64,000 nt of DNA from Perkinsus olseni. Lineage: Eukaryota > Perkinsozoa > Perkinsida. The notes beneath the pieces are model-generated. The model did no database searches and was not told the origin of the DNA. It was given only the letters and a program-made list of their open reading frames with translations. Shown here in pieces: positions 1 through 11,740 of the stretch. The number at the start of each line of letters is the position of its first letter. Position 1 is the stretch's first letter. The stretch is taken from the NCBI GenBank assembly GCA_013115125.1, contig JABANN010000081.1, forward strand, positions 1-64,000. Direction: 5' to 3'. The position numbers and the translations under genes were made by a program.

Positions 1-90
1 CAAGTTTGTTTGTTCTAATCTCCATCCTCCCCCTCGCGTCGTGTTCCACAGTCCCGGACGGTGCAAACTAACACTGCATCTTTCTTGCAG

Positions 91-652
91 CTACCAGCGG
101 ACATCACCCTAATGTCCAAGAATATGTGCAAGATGCAATGGAACAGCAAAAAGCTGATAGTGAGATTGAACCCTCACTTCAACAAGACTGAAAGCAATAT
201 CATAACTTACAGCATTTTCACAGACCAAGCGCCTCCGACCGGTCGAATTCTTCGTTATCATTTCGGGTAGGCAACCGGGGCACTTCGGCCTTCTTCTAGT
301 ATGCGTTTTCAGGCTTGAAGACGATGATCGATTTCACCTTTACTTGTCACATTCTCACAAGGTCCGCTGTCAAACTGACAGAGTGCGAGAAGCCTTTGAT
401 TTCTTCTCTTCCGTCTCCCCGTCCGCTCACTTGCGTAATTCGGGAGTTGCGGAAAAGTTGGTAGAGCTTTTTCCTAATCAAAAGAATCCGGGACGATGCC
501 GAAAGATTTTCTCTCTGCTCGCGGCCAACCCACCCGAAGGATACGACTCGGGAATTGACTGGGTAGCGGGTTTGCACTATACCGATGGGTCCAACATCGA
601 TACCGTTAATGGACTTGTCCAAAAGTGGCAAGAGGAGCATGAGCGTGAGTAA
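91..652 (+). CDS. 3' end of an unidentified spliced gene (last two exons)
   Basis: Two exons read through in one frame. Exon 91-266 follows a TTTCTTGCAG acceptor and ends in phase 2 at GG|GTAGGC. Exon 313-652 follows GCGTTTTCAG and ends in TAA. The joined protein runs from LPADITLMSK through RYHFG-LEDDDRFHLYLSHS to KWQEEHERE. It has no membrane segment or signal peptide; the C-terminal half is soluble, mixed helix-like and rich in charged residues. I do not recognise the family. The 5' exons lie left of the window. A GTGAGT at the very end could be a further donor, so the true C-terminus may differ. It is on the same strand as the transporter, about 2 kb upstream of it. Confidence 0.5.
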
Positions 653-2633
653 TGAAACTGCTTTATCAATTTATAGTTACTTTTGGCGATTGTTGTTGTG
701 CAATTCTATCAAAGAGAGATGTTCATGTTGAAAGTGCTTCTTGCGTTATGAGTAACACAAACAGGGGTGGATGTGTCAAACGAGTAAGTGCACATAGGGT
801 TCGCGTAGGGCTCTCTCTGTAGTCTCTGTGGCATGCGTGGATCGAGCCAGGATACGAATGAGAGAATCTTCTGCTGAAGAGTTATTCCTTCCTTGTGTGA
901 CTCTCAATAGGATGGAGCCTTTCTTGAATGGCAGCTAGCTACTCACAGGATATATAATCGGAGCATATCTTTGTCTTTGTCAACTCCCATCTTTAACCTC
1001 TTAATACCCCGTAGTAAAAGTTTTGTTATGCTGGTACAGTCATCTCATCTACTATCCCCAGCACGTCTTCTCTTCATCACATCAACCCGACTAGGAGCTC
1101 GTAAGAGTCTCTGGAGAACCTCGTTACAGAAGACCACGAAGGATCATACACCGGCTGCGCAGTACCAGCAGGTAGTAGTCCGAGATTCCCGACTGTGCGA
1201 TTCTGCGTATCTTTCTCACCTTGCCTTTGGAAATTAATAAAAGTAAATATCAAAATGAATGAGAGGGGAATGGTATTCACAAGATCCGTAATGCAGTAAA
1301 TATTGTCGCTTACAAAATTAGTTTGCTTGCTCATTTTGGGAAAAAATTTACGTCAATTTTCATTTTACGTACGTAAAGTGTATGGCATCTTTTATTTTGT
1401 TATGAGGTACAGAGATGACAATACTATCATGACATGCACAGAATTGATAGTAAAAATTAAGTAAGAAAATTTGAATAATTTATTTTACAATGTAAAAATT
1501 ATGGAAATTATTCGTAAAAACTTTGTGTTTATAAGAAATTGGGGAATGGAAGGAAAACTTGCTGTGAGCGTGATCCTGAGCAGGTCGCTGCGAATCTGGT
1601 TTTCTCCTCTGAGATTTCACGTTATTCAAAATACATCTTTGAGACCGTACGAACGTCGTGTGAAATCTGAATTTCCTTTATTCTTTATTTTTCCATTTCT
1701 CACTTTTCTATTTTTTGCGATTTTTGCGGATAAATTCTTAGTAGACTTATGTGTGTGAAAATCTGCATTTGCTGTGCGAGCCAGTCAGATTTCCAAACCA
1801 CCATTTTTTGTGCTTTCAGGATTCTTTTCATCAGCGTCGAGCACAGCCCTCGTCGAACGGTGGAGCCCACAGTCAGCTGGCTCTGATATTTGCTAGTTTT
1901 TTCGGGTAATAATGGTGGTAGTAGGAAGGGCGAGCTAGTGGTGTCAGAAAGACACTGCGAAAATTACTCGCAGACGACAGTACCATTTAAATGTCATCAC
2001 AGCAGCTGATCACAACGGCGCACCTTTTCACTTCACATTCTTATTTTTTGTTCATTCATATTCTTTTCAGCCCTTTTTCTGTTAATTTCGGAATTTATGT
2101 TTAATTTTTGGGGATAAATAGTTTTTCTGGGTAATAATTTCTTGTACTATTCTTCCATTACTCCAGACACTTTCCACTAGCTGACCACGTCGTTTCGTTT
2201 ATCCCAGATTTTTTTCTCGACATTTCCCCGAAATTCTTAGATTTTCCTTTTATGGTTAGCGTGAATTAAAAATTTACCATATTCTGTATTATTCTGAACG
2301 ATATTCAGCGGACGCTCAGACGTAGAAATGAAAATTTACCCCGAAATTTTTCGGTAATTTTCCTCTCTTGTTTTCCCCTTCAGAGTGTGGATAGCTTTCG
2401 CGCTGATGAACAGAATATGGCGGCGGCCGATAAACGTAGTTCATAGAGATGAGTATGGTAATGTTATCGGATATCAAAGATACGGCCAGTATTAACATTT
2501 TCATTCCGACGCTTGAGTCGAGTGCTCGAGCTTCGAGCGAGCTGGTATCCGAGGTTGAACCATGCTATTGACGGGTTGTAAAGATTCCTCGCGGCAGTCG
2601 TTGTTCTTACTGTTTCTCCTTTCTTGTCACTCG
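653..2633. other. AT-rich intergenic or 5' region, no gene recognised
   Basis: Rich in T and A runs with short ORFs only (the longest about 95 codons, of biased composition). No RNA gene or repeat was recognised. The stretch just before 2634 is pyrimidine rich (2601-2630) and could hold a splice or trans-splice acceptor for the transporter gene. Confidence 0.4.
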
Positions 2634-5600
2634 ATGATACCCTTCCGTCGGCTACTGCAGCCGCGTTATCTCTCACTTTTGGTGCTCACAGCACAGAATA
2701 CAGGTAAGATATCTTTGGGGTATCTTAAGGTTACCATGGTTGAATACAAAATATATATATAACGATATGGAATATATATAACGATGGGATGATGAATTCT
2801 CTCTCTAGTTGTAACACTATTGATGGTATGGTAGCCCATGAACTCACTTTCGTGTGTATCCTGATCGTACGATCGATCAGAAATGTGGTACTAAGGACGA
2901 AGGCTCCGAGGATCCTTTTCGACCTGAGCATTTTCCTTCGCTCTCCCTGGCAGGATCTTATAACGGGAATGAATATCGTGGCATGATAATGTGCATGAGT
3001 AACGAGTAAATTTAACTTATTTTTCCCTTTTTAGCGTTTGTTAACGGTGCGATATTAAATTTAATTTACCGAAATCGAAACGAAATTTCAAGTTTAATTC
3101 AAAGAATACGTTGAAATTTCGACTTTCGGCACTAGAATGTTGGAAATAATTTTTTTTGATAATTCTTTTTTCAGCACTGGTGTTGACTATGCGGTATGCG
3201 CGGACGAGGCCGGGCCCGATGTTCCTGGCGAGTACTGCCGTTGTTTGCGACGAAACCACCAAGCTTATTGCATGTAAGGTGGAAATATCTTTTTACTTGT
3301 TTTACCCTTGAGTGATGTAGTTGAGGAATCTTTTGACCGTTTCGCAGGTACAATTTTGATAACACTAGCGTTTTTCCGGAACGCGGAAAGAAGTCAATGG
3401 TCATGGCAGAACCTCAAGTTGTTCTGGAAGTGAGTAGTATCTTTCATGCGAGGTTGTCACGGGGAGCTTGGATTCGCTGTGGATATATACATAGGGGAGA
3501 AGGAGTCTGGAAGGGAATCTTAGGTTGACCCTTGTCAGCGACAGAAATCTTATCTGACAGCTCTTGATGCTTCGCAGTTATTATCAGAATTATCAACTCA
3601 CGTCATAAGCAAATTTTGGCTTGCTGATTTGTGAATGCAAATTATGGATTTTCATCGTGATGCGAAATTAGCATATCGATCAGCCATTTCAGCGCTATAG
3701 TAGGGAAATATTTATAAAAAATTGGAGCCGGATTCAGCTGATGTGATGGAAAAAACTCTCGTGTTTCTCACTGGGCAAATTTCTTGTCATATCGCGGGTG
3801 GCCCTCCATTGCTTCAGCTGCTTCCCTGCGAGGCACGCATGGAATAGCATTCCATCGTCTTCTTCAAACCTCTTCTTGTTGTTGTTATTTTTAGGAGGGA
3901 AGTGTTCACGGGCTTCTACGACTATGTGAAGATGTCGGTACCAGCGCTTTGTTACGCTGTGCAGAAGAACGCTCTTTATCTGGCTATAACACATTTGCAG
4001 GCGGCAGTGTTTCAAATTACGTATCAGGTGAGAATCTTAGGTTGACTCATGCATTTGACGAAAATTGTCGATGAGAATGCGTCACTGCCGTGCGTCAACC
4101 TAAGATACGCTTTCCGTGGCTGTCAATGTCTCGGCATTTCGGATTTTCTGTTTAGGGTAAGATTCTGACCACAGCGCTTTTCTCAGTGCTGATGCTGCAC
4201 AAGAGGCTCAGCCATAAACAAGTACTCAGTTTAGTGGTAAGCATATAATCGATCGGATAATCGATCGGCCGATCGATTTCGGCAGGTCCTTCTGGTCGGC
4301 GTGTCGATTGTTCAGCTGTCCCAATTGAAAGAGAATGATGATGATACCAAAAAGGACAATGCTAGTAGGTGGCTGGCGGGACTCTAATTAATGTGTTAAC
4401 ACCACCGAGCCCCCTCTCGTCGAATGAGATACTAAAATCTGGTAGTAGATCTCTCAGAGTTATCACCGCTATCACCGTCGTGAACACTTCCGTATTTATG
4501 GGAGGATGTTTTTTAATAATACTTACAGCGGTTTCAAAGTGCGGAATGAATTGTTTATGGCCATTGTGGTTTCGTCTCGTAGCTTCCTGTGTATTTTTTC
4601 CCCGAAATTCTCCGTTTATGTACAGGGGGGGGGGGGCGGGCTAAAAGATATTTACATGAACATACATTGAACTTGTAATTCGATGACATCCTTTTTTCTT
4701 CGCAGTGTGTAAGGTATCTTTTTTTCTTCGCAGTGTGTAAGGTATCTTTTTTTCGTCGCAGTGCGTCATAAGATATCTTTGTTTTTCAGGCCTGCTAGTT
4801 GGTATCTGTGCAATACTTTTTGCTTGCATGACCAGCGGGTTCGCAGCTGTTTATTTTGAGTACATGTTGAAAAGAGGGAGTACCGGAAAAGACGTAAGCT
4901 GGTGATGGTATGAACAATTTTTATCAATTTCGAGAGGAATTTTTGACAGCCGGAAATCTGTTTTTTATTCGATCTCTAATAGTGTTTCATATTATTGGCG
5001 AAGCCTTCATACCACTCTTTCGGAAATCTTCCTCGCTAGTGTCTTTGCGAGGCATCAGCAAAGATATTTTGACTATCGTAATGTTCTTCGTATCTTTTGC
5101 ATGTTCATGCTTATTGACATGAACAAAGGCCGTTGATGGAATCCATCTGTCTTGTTATGTTCGCTCTTCATTATGTTACTCTCTTTATTGATTCATAGAA
5201 TTTGCTGGACTTTGGGATCTTCATAGCGCGGAGTCTTCAAATGATGCGATCTGAGCCGTCCAGCTTTCTCGTAGCAAAAAACACATCAGAAAAAGTCCGA
5301 CAAAGTCTGCACTGGCTTTGGACTAAAAAACCCGAATACTGCAGGAGTGAGATCGAGTCTTCGAATGATCCGATCTCACTCAGCGTTCGGTCGTGTATTT
5401 GGATAGCGTAGCACAGAGCTTATCGTTGAGTCGCCAGCACCTGGGTTTTGAATCCAACCCAAGGCGACCACGACGTTTTTATTCAAACTGAGTAGAACCG
5501 TCGTGTACGGGATGTACGGAGAATCTAGCATCTTCCGATCACCCGGTCGCCCATGTCAGGCTACTAGACACGCACGCGGTGCTGAATAGTAAGAAAATAA

Positions 5601-7400
5601 GAGTAGCAGCGTTTCGTGGCGCGTGTGAGCTTTTATAGCCTATAGTTTATAGGACTTTTTCCCATGTGTTTTTCGCCTGCAAATAGTTGGGAATTGGTTA
5701 TCAGATGTATTCAAGGGAACTGTTTTTTCAGTTACGCAGGAGACTTATTTTCAATTATTTTTTTATTTTCAATTTTTGCTCTTATTTTCAATAAAAACAT
5801 AAAATATTTCTGTTCTACTTTCAGGAAGTTTTTTGTTTATTTTCAGGGTGCCCCCAATGTTCAGAAACCCTATACGATTTGGGTGCGAAATTTCCAGCTC
5901 GCCAGCTTCGCATCGACGAGCGCAATATGTAGGAAGGTGGGCTGCTTCGCTCCGCTAGAAGGTATCTTGATTTTTGTAAGGTACCATGCTGATCAAGGAC
6001 CATGAGGCACTGCGACAGAATGGATTCTTCTACGGTTACTCACCATTGACGTGGAGTGAGTGGGCAGAGGCCGGCTTGTGTCGAAAAATTGGAAGAGTTA
6101 CGAATATTTTGGTATCGAATCGAAAAAATAATATTGCGAGATACCAAGAGGTCGCAAGCTTTCAGAGTATGTATTAATTGTTCGCGAATCTAGCAAAATT
6201 TTTTCGCAGAAATTTCCGGAAAATATGCTAAAAATTAGTCGTATATGGTGCTGATATTTTTTTATGACGACGTGTGGGAGGAGTGGTACCGGATGGATCT
6301 TGATGGTGTGATGACAATTTCCACCTTGATAGCGTGCCCCCTCATGCCTAATGGTGCTCAGCGACGATTTTCCTGGAGGCCGGCGGTGGTCTGATCGTTG
6401 CTGTTGTTATCAAGTATGCGGACACTATCCTGAAGAACTTCGCCACAGCAGCGGCTATCATATCAAGTGAGGGGGCAATCGGGCTTGCTGGACTTGTTTC
6501 TTCTTTCCATTGTTACGCTTGTTTTCCTTTTTACTATTTTCCCTCGATTTTTAGTGCATTCGTGCGTATCATACAGTTTGTATTGATCTGCTGGCCCGAA
6601 ATTTCCAGTACCTTGGGATGGATTAAGTCAAGAAAATGCGCACCTTTTTTAACGGGGGATTTACCCGCAGCTCATCGACCGTGTCCGCTCGAGTGTTAGT
6701 CGTCGATCCTGTAGAGCTTGAGCGGCTCCCTTACAAACGAGATGAGTGATCAGACGGGATATGTGAGAAAAGTGGTATGAAGGTTCTCGCAATTTGAATT
6801 AGTGGAAGTTAGCCCGCGGGCTGTGACGAATCCTACTCTTACGGCGTGAGTGAGAATCATACAGCTTTAAAAAGGAAGCTCCATGCTGCGGTTGCTTTAC
6901 AGTGATGATCAGGTTACCTGACTCAGGTACAACTATCAGCGCACTCTTCCTCGGTTTTGAAGTCCGGCCTACCTTCGTTATCGGAGCGGCATTGGTCATT
7001 ACTGCAATATACATGTATTCAGCCAAGCCCGCCGAGGTGAGTCTTCGTCAACCGATCGTGGCGGTCTGTGAGCGACTTTACGGTCCATCGCCGGTGTCGG
7101 AAAGAGGCCGCTGTTTTCGTCGTTGAGTTTTGAGAGTATCTTTGTTCTTGATGTCTTCACAGCGATCGAATTGTCTTTCAGCCTCCTGCGAAGAACGGTT
7201 ATGATGAGTTGGACAACATGGAGAGTGGTCAGTCTAAGGAGATGTCCACGCTTAACGATGGTGAGGGGGAGTTGCTGATGGGATGGTCGGAATTTGAGTG
7301 GAAAATTCCATCCGCGGGGATCGAACCTGGGCGCCTCATATTTTGTGGAATATTGCAAGCGCAAGCTCTGCCCCCTTTTGATGAAGTCTCAGTAGAATGA
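2634..7400 (+). CDS. Nucleotide-sugar transporter, SLC35A family (12 exons)
   Basis: Golgi/ER antiporter that would bring UDP-sugars or CMP-sialic acid into the secretory lumen in exchange for the nucleoside monophosphate. Exons: 2634-2703, 3175-3273, 3348-3429, 3895-4027, 4156-4236, 4286-4364, 4790-4893, 5847-5936, 5998-6055, 6362-6466, 6927-7036 and 7182 onward. Every junction is GT-AG and all phases agree. Family hallmarks in order: LVLTMRYARTRPGPMFLAST (helix 1), VPALCYAVQKNALYLAI and AAVFQITYQ-GKILTTALFSVLML (helices 3-4), NGFFYGYSPLTW, GGLIVAVVIKYADTILKNFAT, and a last helix VIGAALVITAIYMYSAKP. It is about 363 residues to 7260, the usual length. ATG 2634 is preferred; an in-frame ATG at 2562 would add 24 residues. 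GTGAGG at 7261 may be a donor; reading through to TGA 7400 would add a tail made of a tRNA-like repeat. The substrate cannot be told from sequence. Confidence 0.88.
4034..4106. repeat. 73-bp element with 13-bp terminal inverted repeats
   Basis: ATCTTAGGTTGAC at 4034-4046 is repeated as its exact reverse complement at 4094-4106. It sits in intron 4 of the transporter gene, directly after the donor. A single copy of the same end sequence occurs at about 3518, in intron 3. It is probably a tiny MITE-like or foldback remnant. Confidence 0.5.
4691..4780 (+). repeat. 28-bp tandem repeat, about three units, within an intron
   Basis: Units at 4698-4725, 4726-4753 and a diverged third at 4754-4780. 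Each carries a poly-T run followed by CTTCGCAG or CGTCGCAG, so the acceptor-like end of the intron before exon 7 has been multiplied. The genuine acceptor used in the model is TTTTTCAG at 4783-4789. Confidence 0.75.
5405..5660 (+). repeat. Possible tRNA-derived SINE relic
   Basis: An A-box-like TAGCACAGAGC near 5408 and a B-box-like GGTTTTGAATCC near 5435 lie at tRNA spacing, inside the long intron between exons 7 and 8 of the transporter. About 180 bp downstream is the 14-mer TTTCGTGGCGCGTG (5612-5625). The same 14-mer lies beside another tRNA-like sequence at 61 kb and twice at 31 kb. No cloverleaf could be drawn, so this is a degenerate relic at best. Confidence 0.3.
7291..7400 (-). repeat. 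Possible tRNA-like repeat, minus strand
   Basis: On the minus strand a B-box-like GGTTCGATCCC lies at about 7320. The A box is weak. It overlaps the last codons of the transporter read-through frame, which makes that C-terminal extension suspect. Confidence 0.25.
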
Positions 7401-8242
7401 CCGATGTGGTAGCCATTCCCGAACTAGGATTGGCCTTAGAAGTGTGATCAGAGAACTCAGTTTACACAGCTAGAAGCCATAACAAGGAAGGTCTGAGAGA
7501 GTATTCGTATAATATACCAGTGGCTCGGCACCTAAGATTTCGTAGTGGTTACTACTCACTCTGCATTAACGCCAGAATCGATTGCTCGGATGGCGCTATT
7601 ATTAACACCATTTCGCTTTCAAGATTCTTGGTCGTCATCTTTTCTGCGATTTTTAGAGATAATAATTACAATGTCCGACTGGAGGTGATAATTGTTCGTT
7701 GTCAGGCAGCAGTGGAACTGTGCACAAACATAGAGTGCCGACGGTTGCAGAGCGTACAGTATGATGGGAGCGTGAAAAGAGCGCTCGCCATTGTGATCGA
7801 TTTGCCTAAGTGGGCGTACCACCTGATAATTCTTCTGTGTTACTATTTCTCGCATTTGACTGAGAATCACTTGTTCAGTGTGGGTCAATTTCCTTGCGTG
7901 GCTTCGGGCAGCTGGGGGAGGGTATCCAGGGTCGATCATAGGAGTTCGCGGGGGAGGTCAGCACTGGTGGCATCGGAAAAGTCCCGCGTAGCGCATTCTT
8001 CAAATTTGATAGATCACGGATCACCTAATTGAATCAGAAAATTTCGGGAATTAATTTCAGGAAATTTCAGCCGTGTGGTGGAGTAGACTGGACGGGGATG
8101 ATCTCGAAGTGAGTCCCTTCGATCGCTGGTGTTGCATACCACAGAACTCAACAGCCTTCACCGCGTTTTCGAGTAGTCCTTTTCGGTCGAGTCTGATCGG
8201 CTGGAGAAGGTTCGAGCTCTCCCCGCTTCATAGATTTCAGCG
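7401..8242. other. Mostly non-coding stretch with two exon-like pieces
   Basis: No gene can be defended. At 7941-8012 a run reading EFAGEVSTGGIGKVPRSAFF follows an AG, and at about 8072-8105 PCGGVDWTGMISK precedes a GTGAGT donor. They may be early exons of the gene suggested at 8243-9893, but the junction phases could not be reconciled. Confidence 0.25.
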
Positions 8243-9893
8243 CATCCTAGGACCTTGACGGGGGTTCAACGATCGAGGCATGTCTGATTGAGAACGTCAA
8301 GAGCGGTATTATTTTTTTGAAGTACAGTGAGACGAAGTAGATCAACTCTGATGCTGTTGACAGCTGTACAGCGGGTTCGTATGCACACTTCACGAACGCC
8401 CAACAACCGTAATAAATATCGGACGCCATGGCAGACGCATACCTGGATTACTCCTAAGAGGGATCAGGGAGGAGGGGGAGGGTCGATGAGGAAGCATCGA
8501 CGACAAGTTGCACAGAAAGCACTGGTGGGGGCACAGCGAGGCTGGCTCCGTGGCTGATGGCTTCGGCACAGGTGCATACTCCGGCGCCGAGTGTGGATGT
8601 TTCTAGAATCGACGGCCCGGTAAGCGGTTTGGCGTACCACTCTTTTCGATAATCACGTTGGCCCCTGTGCTTCAGGTGAACTGCGCGATACCATTCGAGT
8701 GTCCCCCCTTCGACAGTCCCACCAGCATGCGGTCGGATCTCGACGCAGCGGTTGCAGGTGTCAATGATGACGATGGACGCGATGTAAGTGGCTAGTCGGT
8801 GTCCTACCTGACCAGAAATAGCAGCGAAAGATGTGTTGAAGATCACCTTGATAATAAGGCCTCCTTCGGAAAAAAAAGGACAGCGTTCGGGCGAGGAGCG
8901 ACTGGCTAGAATGTCATGGACAAACTCCTTGTTTTTATTAATCTCGGTTCAGCATCGAACCTTCCTGTTTTGATTCGAGAATCTTGATGTACGGTGACTC
9001 GCCAAGGGATTTTGGTTTCGCAGGTGGCGGCCGCCTTGGCAGGCCTACACACGCCCGTTGACGAAAATATCGACATTTTTGGCAATGCGACTGATGCGAA
9101 TTCATGTGAGTATCAGGGAAAGAGAACACGAGGATCAACCGGGGGGCGTTTGCTTTCTGGACTGAACGGACGACAGCAGCTGCAAGTAGAAGTAGTTCCA
9201 CGATATACTCTCTTAACGGGAGCAGAGCTTTCTGGTACTGTATCCTCCTGTAATTGTCCCACTCACCGCAGCGCCCGCGCAGTGGGACAGTGTCCAGGAT
9301 ATTCTCCGTGCTTCGGTGATCAGCCTCTACAACGTAGCTCGGGTGATGCAGAAAACTATCCACGCGGGCCTGTCGGGCTGAGCGAGATCAGCTGCACTTG
9401 AGCGATGATGGTGGTCGGTATGAAAACTATATGACGCTCTAGTCAAATTTAATCGCTTGATGTATACGAAATTACCTGCTCACGAAATTTAGTTTCACGA
9501 GAGTCTCGTGTAGGTGATTCTCGGGAGGCGGGTAACCCTCGAATAGAGTAGATTACTTACCCTTCTTCGCTGTTCAGATTGGCAGCGACCGTACGGCCTC
9601 GCGGGCGTCAAACATGTAAAAGCGTTTTGAACGTTTGTGACCGGCCAGGCGATGGTCTCGTTTTCAGGATTGCCCCGTGGTCGAAGAGGCTTCTGTGGAC
9701 GACACGGACGAAGCCGACTACTCGTATCCCGATGAGAGCGTCGATGAGGTCGAGCCTCTGTCGGATGATGTGATGGCTCAGTTGGAGAGTCATCTGGGAG
9801 TAAGCTCAGCGCTGGGGATTGAAAATTTCACCAACATCATCATTCGCCAGAATCTGTCGGCGACCCGCCGGCACCGCTTGGGATCCGCAAGCT
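8243..9893 (+). CDS. Candidate multi-exon gene of unknown function
   Basis: A series of open segments bounded by plausible splice sites on the + strand. They are: a segment with GGSTIEACLIENVKSGIIF (8249-8330); a Ser/Thr/Pro-rich run ending SVDVSRIDGP before GTAAGC (to 8620); VNCAIPFECPPFDSP to NDDDGRD before GTAAGT (8674-8783), which joins the previous segment in phase 0; VAAALAGLHTPVDENIDIF before GTGAGT (9026-9104); WDSVQDILRASVISLYNVAR (9282-9340); and an acidic run beginning DCPVVEEASVDDTDEADY after TTTTCAG (9668-9800). Not all junctions close and one in-frame stop interrupts the first segment. This may be a host gene or part of the neighbouring retroelement. I do not recognise a domain. 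Confidence 0.3.
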
Positions 9894-10019
9894 GAAATCT
9901 TCAAATCCATGAAACTCAGAAATCCTCAAGTTATGGAAAACTTAGATAATATTAGTTTTTTCCATCGCCCGGCCCGACAACCCATGCCCTCATCACAGTC
10001 TTCCGCGAGAAATGTCTGA

Positions 10020-11740
10020 GTGCGAAGGTCTGGTGGCATGCGGGAGTGGTGACGGGATTCGGTGTGCCCCGTAGGGTTGAGATTAGGAAGGGGGACCTCT
10101 GACAAATTGACAGGGAGCAGCTGTGGTGATGTCGGCAGTGCGAGTTAGATTTGCCTCTGGATGTTCCGAAGACCCATAAGTTATGGGTCTTCGAAACATC
10201 CAGTTATGGGCCATAACAAGTGTTTTGCCCGATGATGTCGCTGGTCTCGATGGTCGCGCCGTGATCATGCTGTCGGATCTCTGATGGGCGGCGCCTACTT
10301 CGTCTCCCCGAACAGCAAGGGGTTAAACCGACCACTTTCCTGGGAAGATTAAGCGGGAGAGGCTCTCCCGGAGAGCTCACTTGCAAGTTCGCTGAATATC
10401 AGGAATAGTGACAAATCTGCAGGTGATGTCTTTTATATCAGCTCGGGTGAGCAACGCGAAGTCATCGTACAGGAGCGCGGATGGTATGTGCGTACGGACC
10501 AAGGCCAACACCGATGAACCCAATATGCCGAGTCCAAGCTGTCCAAGCTTGGATTGCTTCAGCATTAGCTTGACCGGTGGTTGAAGATTTCAAATCTTCA
10601 TTCACTCTGACGAAGATCTAGAGCACGACTCCTACTATGACCGTTGCTTGCTGACCTTTGTCAGGAGGGCTTCGTGCCATCTCAGTTCGTCTTCAAAGAA
10701 TCGAGCCGCACAACGCCTTGCCGTATCGTCTATGACGCCAGGTGGAGTAATCAAATGCTCTCGCATCCGTCTACTACGAGATGGAAGCTGATGAGGTATC
10801 TCATCACTACCGGTTCCCAGCTGTGTATCCGCTACGTGGACATCTCGGCTGTGTTCAATCATATATTGTGGACCTCACGGAAACTGGCGTCTCAAATCTT
10901 CCCATGTTATGAAAGTTGCAGAGAAGCATTGAAGCATGGTCAGAATAATGGGTTCCAGCTGCGCGATCTAGCGTGAGAGTCACTTCTTCTACCCGCTGGT
11001 TACTCTCTCGGGCGGAGTATTCGAGACGCAGATCAATCCAGTCGGATTGATTAGCGACACTCGACAGGCGGAAGAACAACGCAAGTTTGACCGCAATAGC
11101 ATGCACAGACATTCAGTCTAGGGGCAACTGGGAATTCCTCCGTGTTCAACGGCGGCGCGGCAAGACACTCTCTTCACGAAAGTGATCGCGCGGCAGGCCT
11201 TCTACAATGGATACGGCATTCACCAATCTGATCGATTGCCTTCCACGTGGGAATTAGGATCTACATCTGCGGGAAGGATGCTGCTGTTCAGCGGACAGTT
11301 GTTGCGTTAACTTCTGGTCCTTGGGGGGCTGCTGACTTTTTTGGAGGAGGTGGATTATGGTGATGTGGGATCAACTATTGGTGACAACGTCCGTAGAATT
11401 GCGAAGTCTCTCTGCTTCGAGCGTGTTGCCTTTCCCGGGTATTCACGCTTCAGTGTCGAATCTATGCCATTGGAAACGTTGGTGATTTCGACAGACTGAA
11501 CTCATGCAATAAAATCCTTTTCATGAAGTTGGTTCGGGGTGATCCAAGGCTGCTCCGGTCATCTGACTATCGCCCTCAGGATCATCTCTCCGACCTCTAT
11601 GAAGAGCTTGTAGCCAGCTCAGTGCCAAACTACGGCAGAACGTACAACGAGGATATGCAGGCCCTTGAGGAACTGGAGACGGCCTATAGTCGAATGGAGG
11701 GGAGTGCGCGGGCTGACGAGCTGCGAGACACGTAGGGATT
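10020..11740 (+). mobile_element. Broken LTR-retroelement fossil with reverse-transcriptase-like segment
   Basis: A polymerase-like stretch around 10670-10860 reads QFVFKESS, TTPCRIVYDAR and CIRYVDISAVFNHI. This resembles the start of the reverse-transcriptase domain of BEL/Pao-type elements (the 'VFDAS ... DI..MF' pattern). Upstream, about 10215-10280, VLPDDVAGLDGRAVIML resembles the protease-to-RT spacer of the same group. The element is broken in many places, no LTRs were recognised, and the ends given are approximate. It looks old. Family assignment is inference from short motifs. Confidence 0.35.
10160..10200. repeat. Long palindrome, 20-bp arms, 1-nt centre
   Basis: 10160-10179 and 10181-10200 are reverse complements with one mismatch around a single G at 10180. 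A second palindrome, GTTATGG-G-CCATAAC, follows at 10203-10217. Confidence 0.9.

Noticed and set aside
8454-8846. 130-codon minus-strand ORF
   Set aside because: It opposes exon-like segments on the + strand with better splice signals and shows no domain.
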